A DNA stretch of 64,000 nucleotides, taken from positions 62,001-126,000 of the forward strand of contig JAKEEU010000405.1 of the NCBI GenBank assembly GCA_022616415.1. The letters run 5' to 3'. Shown one piece after another: positions 42,563-50,412 of the stretch; position 1 is the first letter of the stretch, and every line of letters starts with the position of its first letter. The position numbers and the translations under genes are program-made. The stretch comes from Candidatus Zhuqueibacterota bacterium (GTDB taxonomy: Bacteria > Zhuqueibacterota > Zhuqueibacteria > Zhuqueibacterales > Zhuqueibacteraceae). The notes beneath the pieces are model-generated. The model searched no databases. It was not told the DNA's origin and saw only the letters and a program-made list of their open reading frames with translations.

Positions 42563-45180
42563 CGTCCGCCTCTTACGGTTAATTCCAGCCTACCGTTTTC
42601 GGGGAAACTGGGATCGTTGTCCAACCTGGCGATCTCGAACGGATGGATGGGAAGGATGCCGTTGTCCAACTCTTTATTCGGCCCTTCGAACAGGCGCTCG
42701 AGTTTTGTGACTTGCACACTTTCTACGCCCTTCACGGCTTGCGCCACTGCAATAAGCCGGCTCAAGCGAATAGACTGTCCGAAAGTCAGTTTGTCCGGAT
42801 GGAAGAAGCCCGGGCTGCCATCCGATCGCAAACCGCTGCTGAAAACCTCCAATAAAGCCGACTTGACGTGCCCACGTGTGTAGCCAGGCAGCACGCAGAT
42901 ATCCATGGCGATATCCAAAGGCACAAATTCCGCCAAGCGAACTTTCAAATCGTGGCCCATGCGTCTGAAGCGGAACAGGTGGCGCTCGATTTCTTCAATC
43001 AGCTCTTTTTCAGCTACCACTGCTCCGAATGGATCAATCGCCACTAACACTTCGTACCAACTGCCTGTCCAGCGCAATGTAGCCGAGGCGCGCTGGACCT
43101 TGGGATTTTGCTCGGCCAAGCGTGCATAATCATCTGTCGTAATCGCCCGTTCCAGCAACTTACGAAAAGCCGTCGGTGCGAATAACTTCACTTCGGATAG
43201 CGGCTCTGGAATGCGGCCACCATGCGCGGGAAACGGGTTATGTGGTTTGAGTGTTACATTGCTCAATGCTGTTGTCCGGTGCACGAGATGGGTGATCCGT
43301 TCCGCGCCGACGTTGCCGGAAGGACCGTTGCCGATACGATAAGTGGCCTGAAATCGCATACCCGGTTCGGGCGCGCTTCCCAACTCGCCATCACCGAATC
43401 GCAAATGTGCCCGCCTGTCCTCGTCCGTTTCCACGACGAAATGCAGATCATCCCGCTGGCTGCCAAGCAAATCCTGCCGAACATGCCACTGCCGGAGAAC
43501 CGTGTCGACCGTCTCGAATTTGCGGCTCGTCAGTTTGATCTGCGGCAGAGCTTTGCGCGGATCTTGGATCAACACCTTGGAGGCCGGTGTATCAGAGGCA
43601 GGCGGCGGAACGCTGTATGTTAATGGTGCCTCTTGCAAGATGGGACGAAACGGGCCGGGGATAAACCGGGTATCCGATGGCCGGCCCTCTCGCTCACAGA
43701 TGATCTCTTTGGTTTTTAACGGGACTTCGCCTAGCTCTTCATCTTCAATGCGACGACCGTGATCCACCAACAGCACATTTCCCCGCGCAATGCTGATATC
43801 TTCGAGCATCTCGCATTCCAGCGGTGGCCCGACTGTGGAAATGCAGATCGGAAACGGCAGCGCATCTGCTTCCGCCCATTCGATCTCCACAACCGGAACG
43901 TCGCAAAGCTCGTCAACACCCGGCTGCACTTTCGTCAAGCGCACGACGTGGCGGTGGTCGGGGTCGGCATCTTCGCACTTGCCGGTTTTGGGCCCGATCA
44001 CTTCTTCGAAAATGAGAAAATCACCCACCTGCAGGTGCAACATGTGCTCACGTTCTTCTCTCGAAACGATATCAGCGCCAGAGTTTGGCATCTCGGATCG
44101 CTGCTGCTCACCATTCCTGCCCGAAAATGATACCCATTCATCCCGCAATGTCGCGCTGGTCGCGCCTTTCGGTAAGCAGCAAACTTGATTCTCCCAGGTA
44201 TAAAATCGAATTTTGTTGTGGGCGGCATACAACCGTATTGGTGCTTCCGGGTGTTCCACCAACGGCTCAAAGACTTTGTACCGGCCGGCCGGAATGTTTA
44301 ACAGGTCGGCCGGCTTGAGGATTTTCCCTGGTTCCGGCACATTGCCAAAACCCGTGATTAAAAAAAAGTCCGAGGGCGTTAAGTCCTGATGCTCAACGAG
44401 GCCCACTTCAATATGCACCCAGGCGCGGGCATTGCAGCCTTCATGTACCAGGTAGTCGACCAGGCGAGCATGGCGGCGCACGGAGATGCGCTTGCGCGCT
44501 GTGTCGAGATAGGCTTCAGTTGCCACGGCATCCTGAAAGTAGCTCAGGTAATCACCGATGTAAGCCATGAGCTCAACCAGTGCGATGCCAAGATCCGGAA
44601 TATGGCGCTCACGCCACTCCGGCATAATTTGCGCCAGCCGATCGAGAATGAGCTGGCGAAAGCTCGCATAATCCTTGGCCAAATAGTTGATTTCCGGCGC
44701 GGAGAGTTTGTCAGGCGGACACACTCTTTTCGGCTTGCAGTCGACATCACTGGGGCAGTCACTCTTGAAGCTAAAAGGAAGTGCGGTGTAGCGGGGATCG
44801 AATTCCGGGAGCGGCTGTCCGGTTGGCCTGCCGCGCTCGTCCAAATCGATGAATCGCAAAGCGTAGGTGGAGAAATCACCTGGTTTGTTGACAGCAATCT
44901 CAAAAAAATCGTCTTTGTCCGCTTCTTCCACATGTTTAAGGACAACTTCTTCCACTTCTACATCCCTGATCTTGCGGCCGCCTTCGATCACGATGTGGGC
45001 TTTGGCGCGTTCGTCCTTAAATCTCTCGATGAGATCAGGCGAGGCTTTACGCAGTAAAACAACCGTCAGCTTGAGTTGGTCCTGACTGACTTCAAGGAAA
45101 TCCACGCCGTTGAATCGTTCAGAGACACGGATTTTTTCGCGTCGCTGCTCATCCTGACAAGTTAAGACCGGATCATTCAT
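42559..45180 (-). CDS. Putative baseplate assembly protein (gpJ/gp6-like), first copy
   Basis: 873 residues. KDYASFRQLILDRLAQIMPEWRE and LGIALVELMAYIGDYLSYFQDAVATEAYL mark the eCIS Pvc11-like wedge family. Near the C-terminus, GPSGNVGAERI, ALSNVTLKPHNPFPAHGG and TTDDYARLAEQNPKVQRA match P2 gpJ. ATGA overlaps join it to gp25 upstream and the second J-like gene downstream. With gp25 and the gpI-like protein it would make the wedge. Confidence 0.88.
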   Translation of the reverse strand: MNDPVLTCQDEQRREKIRVSERFNGVDFLEVSQDQLKLTVVLLRKASPDLIERFKDERAKAHIVIEGGRKIRDVEVEEVVLKHVEEADKDDFFEIAVNKPGDFSTYALRFIDLDERGRPTGQPLPEFDPRYTALPFSFKSDCPSDVDCKPKRVCPPDKLSAPEINYLAKDYASFRQLILDRLAQIMPEWRERHIPDLGIALVELMAYIGDYLSYFQDAVATEAYLDTARKRISVRRHARLVDYLVHEGCNARAWVHIEVGLVEHQDLTPSDFFLITGFGNVPEPGKILKPADLLNIPAGRYKVFEPLVEHPEAPIRLYAAHNKIRFYTWENQVCCLPKGATSATLRDEWVSFSGRNGEQQRSEMPNSGADIVSREEREHMLHLQVGDFLIFEEVIGPKTGKCEDADPDHRHVVRLTKVQPGVDELCDVPVVEIEWAEADALPFPICISTVGPPLECEMLEDISIARGNVLLVDHGRRIEDEELGEVPLKTKEIICEREGRPSDTRFIPGPFRPILQEAPLTYSVPPPASDTPASKVLIQDPRKALPQIKLTSRKFETVDTVLRQWHVRQDLLGSQRDDLHFVVETDEDRRAHLRFGDGELGSAPEPGMRFQATYRIGNGPSGNVGAERITHLVHRTTALSNVTLKPHNPFPAHGGRIPEPLSEVKLFAPTAFRKLLERAITTDDYARLAEQNPKVQRASATLRWTGSWYEVLVAIDPFGAVVAEKELIEEIERHLFRFRRMGHDLKVRLAEFVPLDIAMDICVLPGYTRGHVKSALLEVFSSGLRSDGSPGFFHPDKLTFGQSIRLSRLIAVAQAVKGVESVQVTKLERLFEGPNKELDNGILPIHPFEIARLDNDPSFPENGRLELTVRGGR

Positions 45181-45563
45181 TGCACGCCGCTCCGTTCAAA
45201 GTTTTGCGTACGACTTTCGCCGGTGTTCCTGACCATATATTGCACGACAACGCACAGGGTCGCCTCTTCACTTGTGACTTCCAACTGGTGCACTTCGATC
45301 ACATCACCCAGCCACTGTTGCAGCGCAGCCTGGGCAGTAACTTGCAATGTGGCTGCCAGTTCCGGGCTGTTCGGCTCGAACACCATGTGCAACAAACCGC
45401 TGCCGAAATCAGGTCGATTTACACGCTCACCGGGATTGGTGAATAAAAGCTGCTCTATCATATCCCGAATGTGATCCTCATTGTCGCTGAGCATCGTGCG
45501 ACCGGCATCGTTCATGCGAAAGGGAAAATCGATGTTAATCATAACGGTTGTCGCCAAATCCAT
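45177..45563 (-). CDS. gp25-like baseplate wedge protein
   Basis: 128 residues. INIDFPFRMNDAGRTM, HIRDMIEQLLFTNPGERVNRPDFGSGL and MVFEP are the GPW/gp25 family core, including the EPR-like NPGER turn. This small protein nucleates sheath polymerisation on the baseplate in all contractile systems. Its stop overlaps the start of the first J-like gene by four bases. Length and motifs are normal. Confidence 0.92.
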   Translation of the reverse strand: MDLATTVMINIDFPFRMNDAGRTMLSDNEDHIRDMIEQLLFTNPGERVNRPDFGSGLLHMVFEPNSPELAATLQVTAQAALQQWLGDVIEVHQLEVTSEEATLCVVVQYMVRNTGESRTQNFERSGVQ

Positions 45564-45665
45564 TTTTGTGAGCTATGCCATTTCGAATTTCGCAGAGGGA
45601 GTTCGGAATTGATGCTGAACACCCAGGGCCGCAATCCGAATTCCGAAATCCGCACTCGTCGAGTG

Positions 45666-45989
45666 TTACGCTCCTCGCACTCGCACTTGCGTGACCACGA
45701 CATTTAACCCTGTGCCTGTCGGCGTGCAAACTGCCTGGCTGTCCTGAAGCAATACCGGAATGCCACCAGCGCGGACTCGGGTTGCGGCGGTGACCCATTG
45801 GCCGGTCACACACGGGCCGTTCGCTCCAGGCGGTGGAGGTAGTGTGCAGCCTGAAATATTGTAGATCGTCGGCTGCGTCACAATCGGTTGACCGCTGACT
45901 TTCACGCGCGGGAAAGTGACAGCCGGTTGCGCCTGTCCCGCGTGAAAGCACAACACGGTCGCGCCCTGATGTAAAAGAAAGCCTGGCAT
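45666..45989 (-). CDS. PAAR-like spike-tip protein (DUF4280-like)
   Basis: 107 residues. It opens MPGFLLHQGATVLCFHAGQA, then regularly spaced Pro, Cys and His residues, CVTGQWVTAATRVRAGGIPVL, as in the PAAR-like tip proteins that cap the VgrG/gp5 spike. CFHAG and later cysteines could hold a zinc or iron ion. Its start overlaps the gpV stop (TGATG), exactly where a spike tip gene is expected. A gap of 102 bases with AATTCCGAA-type repeats follows. Confidence 0.8.
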   Translation of the reverse strand: MPGFLLHQGATVLCFHAGQAQPAVTFPRVKVSGQPIVTQPTIYNISGCTLPPPPGANGPCVTGQWVTAATRVRAGGIPVLLQDSQAVCTPTGTGLNVVVTQVRVRGA

Positions 45990-46504
45990 CAGGTTATATC
46001 CAATGCGCCGTTATTGACCGAAACATTTGGCCCGGTCATCACAATCGAGGCACCCTTGCCATTTGAGATGGTGATGCCGGTGTCATTTATGGAAATAAAT
46101 GCCCCTGACTTGTGTTTCAATAAAAATCCTCCAGTCGGGCCTGGCACGTCGCTGATCAGCAAAGTATTTTGCCCGGTAGTTTGGAAAACTATATTTTGCA
46201 TTGTAGGAGGCGCAGCTAGAGCCAGCGCTGGAACTTCCGCTGCCGAACCCCACCAGCATCCGCTCCAGATCGGGTAATCCTTATCGCCCTGCTCAAATTC
46301 CACCCAGACGCCGGCGCCAATCGGCGGCACGACGTAAGCACCCATTTGCCGGCCCGCAATCGGCACCGCCGGCATGGCCCAGCTCGATGGAGTTGAGCCT
46401 AAAACATCCGGTGCTTGGACTTGTATCCGTCCCATCTGTTGCGGATCGATATTGTTCACGACGGTCGCGCGATATTTGCCCCAAAACCTGTTATTACCAT
46501 TCAT
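45989..46504 (-). CDS. gp5/gpV-like spike OB and beta-helix protein
   Basis: 171 residues. YRATVVNNIDPQQMGRIQVQAPDV is the OB fold of gpV/VgrG, and GAGVWVEFEQGDKDYPIWSGCWWG ends it. The C-terminal 70 residues repeat short hydrophobic strands (FLLKHKSGAFISINDTGITI, ASIVMTGPNVSV), the start of the needle-like beta-helix. In Afp8/Pvc8 it is fused to the gpD part; here it is separate, but with a four-base overlap. Confidence 0.88.
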   Translation of the reverse strand: MNGNNRFWGKYRATVVNNIDPQQMGRIQVQAPDVLGSTPSSWAMPAVPIAGRQMGAYVVPPIGAGVWVEFEQGDKDYPIWSGCWWGSAAEVPALALAAPPTMQNIVFQTTGQNTLLISDVPGPTGGFLLKHKSGAFISINDTGITISNGKGASIVMTGPNVSVNNGALDIT

Positions 46505-47625
46505 GGAATCACCCTCGGCGTTATGGAAATCGTACCGTTCCTGGTCACGTTAAAGCTCTGTTTGTATTCACCCGGCTTGATGTTGTGGGTGACACTTTTT
46601 ACAAAATACAAACCATCATAAGAAGTGCCTGCACCGCGTACTCCGACCAACTGTCGCGCCTTGAGCACACGACCGTAACGCAAAACGTCGAGCTGCCCGT
46701 TGCCGCTAACGGCATCCGCCGATTCCGAAGCCTTGCCCAGACCCAACGATACTGCTTTTGCAAAATCAAACTTCGCCGTCTCTTTTAGCGTTTCGAATTT
46801 CAATGCAGGCGCCTGCTTGACGGCCAGCGGCGGCTTCAACAAATTGATTTCAGGAATGGGCACATCGATACCGATTTTTGTAAACGGAATTTGGATCGTA
46901 ACGCCATACTTTGTTGTCGATAAGCCGTCAAAGCTGAAACTCAAGGAATCGACATTCGTGTGCGCGTCCATGTTGACATTCAATGCAGGTTGCGGCAAAC
47001 CGATGCGAATTTCCGGCCCCCAGTATGCCTTGTTTACGCCGGGCAGGGGGCCGGGATCGATGTAAAAAACATAACCGTTTTTTTCAGCGAGCTTTTGGAT
47101 GTAGTTCAAATCCGTGCCTTCCTGAAATTCGATTCGTTGTATTGGTGAAACGATATTTGGAAACAACTCCGGAATCACAAGCGGAATAATACCAAACACT
47201 GCATATTTACCAAGCAGAGCAATGACCCTTGTCGATTCGGGCATTCCTGGGAACGGCACGCCTTTGTTTTCCTTTAGATCCATCAGCACCGTGAGATCCT
47301 CGCCGGTCACGTTCAAGACGGTCTGGCCGATCTCGTTGCTGACGGACACTTCTTGTCGCGTGATGACACCATCCATCAGCACGTTCGGAAAACCGTTGAC
47401 CGTGGCGACGATAATGACGCGTCTCTTTGGATCGAAAAAGCCGGCTGGCAGCAGCGTTGTCATCAACAGAGAGCGCTTGCTCAGCGCAAACGAAAGCTGG
47501 AAGCCGCTGCGCTGCCCGGCGCTGGTCGTAACTTGCACGCTGTTCAGCGCCTCGATCACTCCGCGCGGCACCGGCACCGGCACGACCGGGCCCATCAACA
47601 ATGTCAAATGTACGCCCTTAAGCAT
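46501..47625 (-). CDS. gpD-like spike hub protein
   Basis: 374 residues. It begins LKGVHLTLLMGPVVPVPVPR, and carries LSFALSKRS, VDGVITRQE and NYIQKLAEKNGYVFYIDPG, the late-control-gene-D (P2 gpD, T4 gp27) hub pattern. It forms the ring between spike and tube. ATG 47625 is preferred: it has AGGA upstream and overlaps the LysM gene by eight bases. The longer frame from 47676 would overlap by 59. Confidence 0.85.
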   Translation of the reverse strand: MLKGVHLTLLMGPVVPVPVPRGVIEALNSVQVTTSAGQRSGFQLSFALSKRSLLMTTLLPAGFFDPKRRVIIVATVNGFPNVLMDGVITRQEVSVSNEIGQTVLNVTGEDLTVLMDLKENKGVPFPGMPESTRVIALLGKYAVFGIIPLVIPELFPNIVSPIQRIEFQEGTDLNYIQKLAEKNGYVFYIDPGPLPGVNKAYWGPEIRIGLPQPALNVNMDAHTNVDSLSFSFDGLSTTKYGVTIQIPFTKIGIDVPIPEINLLKPPLAVKQAPALKFETLKETAKFDFAKAVSLGLGKASESADAVSGNGQLDVLRYGRVLKARQLVGVRGAGTSYDGLYFVKSVTHNIKPGEYKQSFNVTRNGTISITPRVIP

Positions 47626-47941
47626 TTGGTATTCCTGGTATGCCCTCAGGTAACGTAATGCGCAATTTACGGCCAATCGTTTGAGTCAGCTCATCCGGAC
47701 GCATGGCATTATTGGCATCAGCAATCCGCCAGAATTGTTCGGGGTCGCCCAAATATTTGGCGGTAATGTTGTCCAACCGTTCGCCTTCGGTCATGGTATG
47801 CTCCTGGAGCAGATCAAAACGCCCCGGAGGCGGTACAAAGCGGCGGCGGAGGTAGACAATGGTTTTGCCTTCCGCGTCTTTGATTTCGGCTTTTTCAATG
47901 TCGTGATAACGGCTGTTGATCGGAAACATGGTTATCCTCAT
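47618..47941 (-). CDS. LysM-domain tail protein
   Basis: 107 residues. The C-terminal half, MTEGERLDNITAKYLGDPEQFWRIADANNAMRP, in two pieces, is a LysM module like the tail protein X type. The N-terminus, IPSRYHDIEKAE-like, is a beta hairpin. In Afp7/Pvc7 such a LysM is fused to the CIS tube-like protein; here it is a separate gene with a 53-base gap that holds an AAAACGTAATGCG repeat. Confidence 0.85.
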   Translation of the reverse strand: MRITMFPINSRYHDIEKAEIKDAEGKTIVYLRRRFVPPPGRFDLLQEHTMTEGERLDNITAKYLGDPEQFWRIADANNAMRPDELTQTIGRKLRITLPEGIPGIPNA

Positions 47942-47994
47942 GCGTAAAACGTAATGCGTGATCCGTGATACTTGATGAATTGCACATTATTCTC

Positions 47995-48657
47995 TCAACG
48001 AATCGCACTCGTAACCGCAGCACTGAGGGTGCTTGCCTGATTGAACTGCGCCAAGCGCTCTTTCAACTGATGATGAATCATGAACAGATTATTGCCGCGA
48101 TGCGTGAAGGGCAAATCATTCACGTTCAAAACCCGCATGCCCAAACTGACCTTCGCCCGTATTGGATTGAGGAATTTGTCAAAGAATTCTTCCGTGATGC
48201 TGTATTCGGTCACACGCACCGGCAGAATTCGACTGGCGCTCCAAACAAACAGGGTAAGTGATGACTCTGCAGGAATAATTTCAAGCGTGCCTGCCTGCGC
48301 CAGACTATTGTTGCGCTGAATGCGACTGCTCGACGGATAAACCATGCTTTCCAGCGCCGCAAGCTGAGGATGGATGCCAAGCAGCGCCGTCGTGGGATTC
48401 TGTGCCGGAAGCTCCAATTGCTCCGTCGCATCGATCTCCGCATCCAATTTGATAGTCTCCACCGGCGGCCCGGTGAGGCGTAGCGCTTCGATGCGGTCAC
48501 CCCCCTCGCCTTGCACGCTTTGCACCTGCAACGTACGCGTCAGGGTTTCTGGGTTAAACTGCAAGGTGATGATCCGTTGCAACCTGCCGTTGTCCGGATC
48601 CAACAATACCAGCGCGCCTCGAAACAGGCGCGGTGAGTTGGGGAAAGTGGTGGCCAT
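47995..48657 (-). CDS. CIS tube-like protein (Pvc7/gp53-like adaptor)
   Basis: 220 residues. RIITLQFNPETLTRTLQVQ, IKLDAEIDATEQLELP, LLGIHPQLAALESMVYPS and FVWSASRILPVRVTEYSITEEFFDK are the contractile injection system tube-protein pattern. It makes the first ring between hub and tube. There is no signal peptide. It starts 12 bases after the DUF4157 gene stops. High confidence for the family, moderate for the exact ring position. Confidence 0.85.
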   Translation of the reverse strand: MATTFPNSPRLFRGALVLLDPDNGRLQRIITLQFNPETLTRTLQVQSVQGEGGDRIEALRLTGPPVETIKLDAEIDATEQLELPAQNPTTALLGIHPQLAALESMVYPSSSRIQRNNSLAQAGTLEIIPAESSLTLFVWSASRILPVRVTEYSITEEFFDKFLNPIRAKVSLGMRVLNVNDLPFTHRGNNLFMIHHQLKERLAQFNQASTLSAAVTSAIR

Positions 48658-48669
48658 AGGTTTTGACCT

Positions 48670-50043
48670 TCAAAAACGTATTTCCAAAATTGGCTTGATC
48701 GGGGGCAAGCGCAATTCTTCCGGAACTGTCTCTTCAAACGGCGTGCGTATAACTTCGCTGGCGCGCAGGTTCAACAAATCGATTTCAGGCCGCGGCAGCG
48801 CCGCGCGCAGTTGATCGATAAGCGGGTCGTGCAGCGGCAGCTCGCGATTGATTTCGGTTTGGCGCTCATTCCACAATAGTCCGTAAAAGTTGCCCGACGA
48901 ATCCAGGTGATTGGATCGATAGCGACGCGCATCACGCGGCGCGCTGCGGTCACGGAGCATGGCAAAATAATTCTCAACCATTAGCCCTTGCTGCTCCGGA
49001 AGGAAATCAAAGAAGGACTTATCCGGCGCAATCTGGTAATCGTAGGCAGCGTTCCTGCTGCCGCTACCTATTGCTCCGGCGATCTGTGTGGCAAGAGATA
49101 CCGAAATATAGCTCGTTCCGCCGTGCTGATACTGCCAGACGTGGGTCATCTCATGAATAAAAGTTTCAGCCATGCCGGCATCGGCGATAGTAAAATCATC
49201 CGGCACTCGAATCGTATTTCCTATCGTCCGATATTCCAAAATATCCGTCGGGATGAGCGTCACTCTGGAATAATCAATGCTATTAGCGAAAACACCACGC
49301 GCCAGCTCTGCTTCTCGGGAGGTCAATGGCCGCCCGGAGATCGCAGCTCCTACCGTGCTCGCTTGCGTAACGAGCTCCTCAAAAACCGGCGAGCGCACGC
49401 TGATCGGCGAAGTCGTGCCGTGTGTTTGGCGTTGTAAAGTAAGGCCCGGACGCTCCGTCACGAAGTTGGTCCCAACCTGTCCGGCGACCGCATTCAGCGC
49501 TGCTTGCTCAGCTTCAATCTCAGGGCGCTGAGTGCTTGAAATTGAATTGCCTACTTTTTCAACCGGCGGCTTCGCTGTACTTTGTTGAATGGTATGCGTC
49601 AATTCATGAGCGAGTATTTTTTGCCCGGACATCGTCCCAGGCGCATATTGGTTTGCGCCAAACACAATATTTTGTCCGACGGTATAAGCCAAAGCATTCA
49701 CGGCCTGCGCCGATTCGGCAGCGCGGGCATCGGTGTGGATGCGAACCTCGCTGAAATCATGCCCAAAGTGCGGCTCCATCACAGCGCGGGTAGTCGGGTC
49801 GAGTGGATGGCCGGATGATTGCGACGCTTCGTGAACAACGCGTGGCACAGTTGCAAGCTCGGTTTCGCTCGCGTCGCGGCGCTGCACGCTCAAGCGTGTG
49901 TTGCGACACGCTTTGCATTCTCCATCCAGTCCCGCCGAATTGCCGCAGGCGCATTTGCGCTGCGGAAGACCTGAGCGCACGGGCGTGAACGTGGATTTCA
50001 AAGCTGATATGACTTTACTCCAAAGTGGCATATTCGCCATCAC
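48670..50043 (-). CDS. DUF4157 eCIS protein with a second HExxH site
   Basis: 457 residues. A CACGNSAGLDGECKAC zinc ribbon (about 30-45) is followed by the DUF4157 core, MEPHFGHDFSEVRIHTDARA, ending ILAHELTHTIQQ (about 139-150). After a linker comes a second putative metal site, TFIHEMTHVWQYQHGG (about 293-308). DUF4157 is typical for eCIS cargo and loading; the second HExxH could be a working metalloprotease, possibly the toxic part. It lies between the AAA+ gene and the tube adaptor, inside the structural operon, so it may alternatively be a conserved structural or chaperone-like piece. Confidence 0.85.
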   Translation of the reverse strand: MMANMPLWSKVISALKSTFTPVRSGLPQRKCACGNSAGLDGECKACRNTRLSVQRRDASETELATVPRVVHEASQSSGHPLDPTTRAVMEPHFGHDFSEVRIHTDARAAESAQAVNALAYTVGQNIVFGANQYAPGTMSGQKILAHELTHTIQQSTAKPPVEKVGNSISSTQRPEIEAEQAALNAVAGQVGTNFVTERPGLTLQRQTHGTTSPISVRSPVFEELVTQASTVGAAISGRPLTSREAELARGVFANSIDYSRVTLIPTDILEYRTIGNTIRVPDDFTIADAGMAETFIHEMTHVWQYQHGGTSYISVSLATQIAGAIGSGSRNAAYDYQIAPDKSFFDFLPEQQGLMVENYFAMLRDRSAPRDARRYRSNHLDSSGNFYGLLWNERQTEINRELPLHDPLIDQLRAALPRPEIDLLNLRASEVIRTPFEETVPEELRLPPIKPILEIRF

Positions 50044-50072
50044 TTAAAAATTCAACTCCTATATTCAAACCA

Positions 50073-50330
50073 TCAAATTCGTTGATTCACCCCTCCATAC
50101 ACCGCCTTTGCCACTTGCGCGCCAATCGCTGCTGGTTTAGTACCCGGTGTTACTTCAAACGCTCCGCCATCCAAACGCGAGAAATCACTACTTCCACCCA
50201 ATAATGACGGCGCTCCGCGCTCAGCGAACAGACGCGCCAACTCTTGTTCTACCGCTGCGCTGATTAAATAACGATCACCCTGCGCGAAGCCGTGCAGGAC
50301 AAGTTCGTCGATGTAGAATTCGATATTCAT
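50073..50330 (-). CDS. Small conserved eCIS-type protein
   Basis: 85 residues. FYIDELVLHGFAQGDRYLISAAVEQELARLF is a hydrophobic/charged helix pair; small proteins of this kind sit next to the ATPase gene in eCIS operons. I have no name for the family. There is no signal peptide. The gap to the AAA+ gene (50331-50412) is filled by an inverted repeat. Confidence 0.6.
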   Translation of the reverse strand: MNIEFYIDELVLHGFAQGDRYLISAAVEQELARLFAERGAPSLLGGSSDFSRLDGGAFEVTPGTKPAAIGAQVAKAVYGGVNQRI

Positions 50331-50349
50331 ATGTGTTCGTGAAACTTAA

Positions 50350-50411
50350 AACGTAATGCGTGAAATGTAATGCGAAATTTAGACTTACGGTGTACGCATT
50401 ACGTTTTACTC
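50350..50411. repeat. AAAACGTAATGCG inverted repeat
   Basis: AAAACGTAATGCG (from 50349) and CGCATTACGTTTT form a perfect 13-bp inverted repeat with another ATGTAATGCG between them. The same text AAAACGTAATGCGTGA starts the gap at 47945. Both lie inside the eCIS operon, between genes. Confidence 0.75.
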
Positions 50412-50412
50412 C

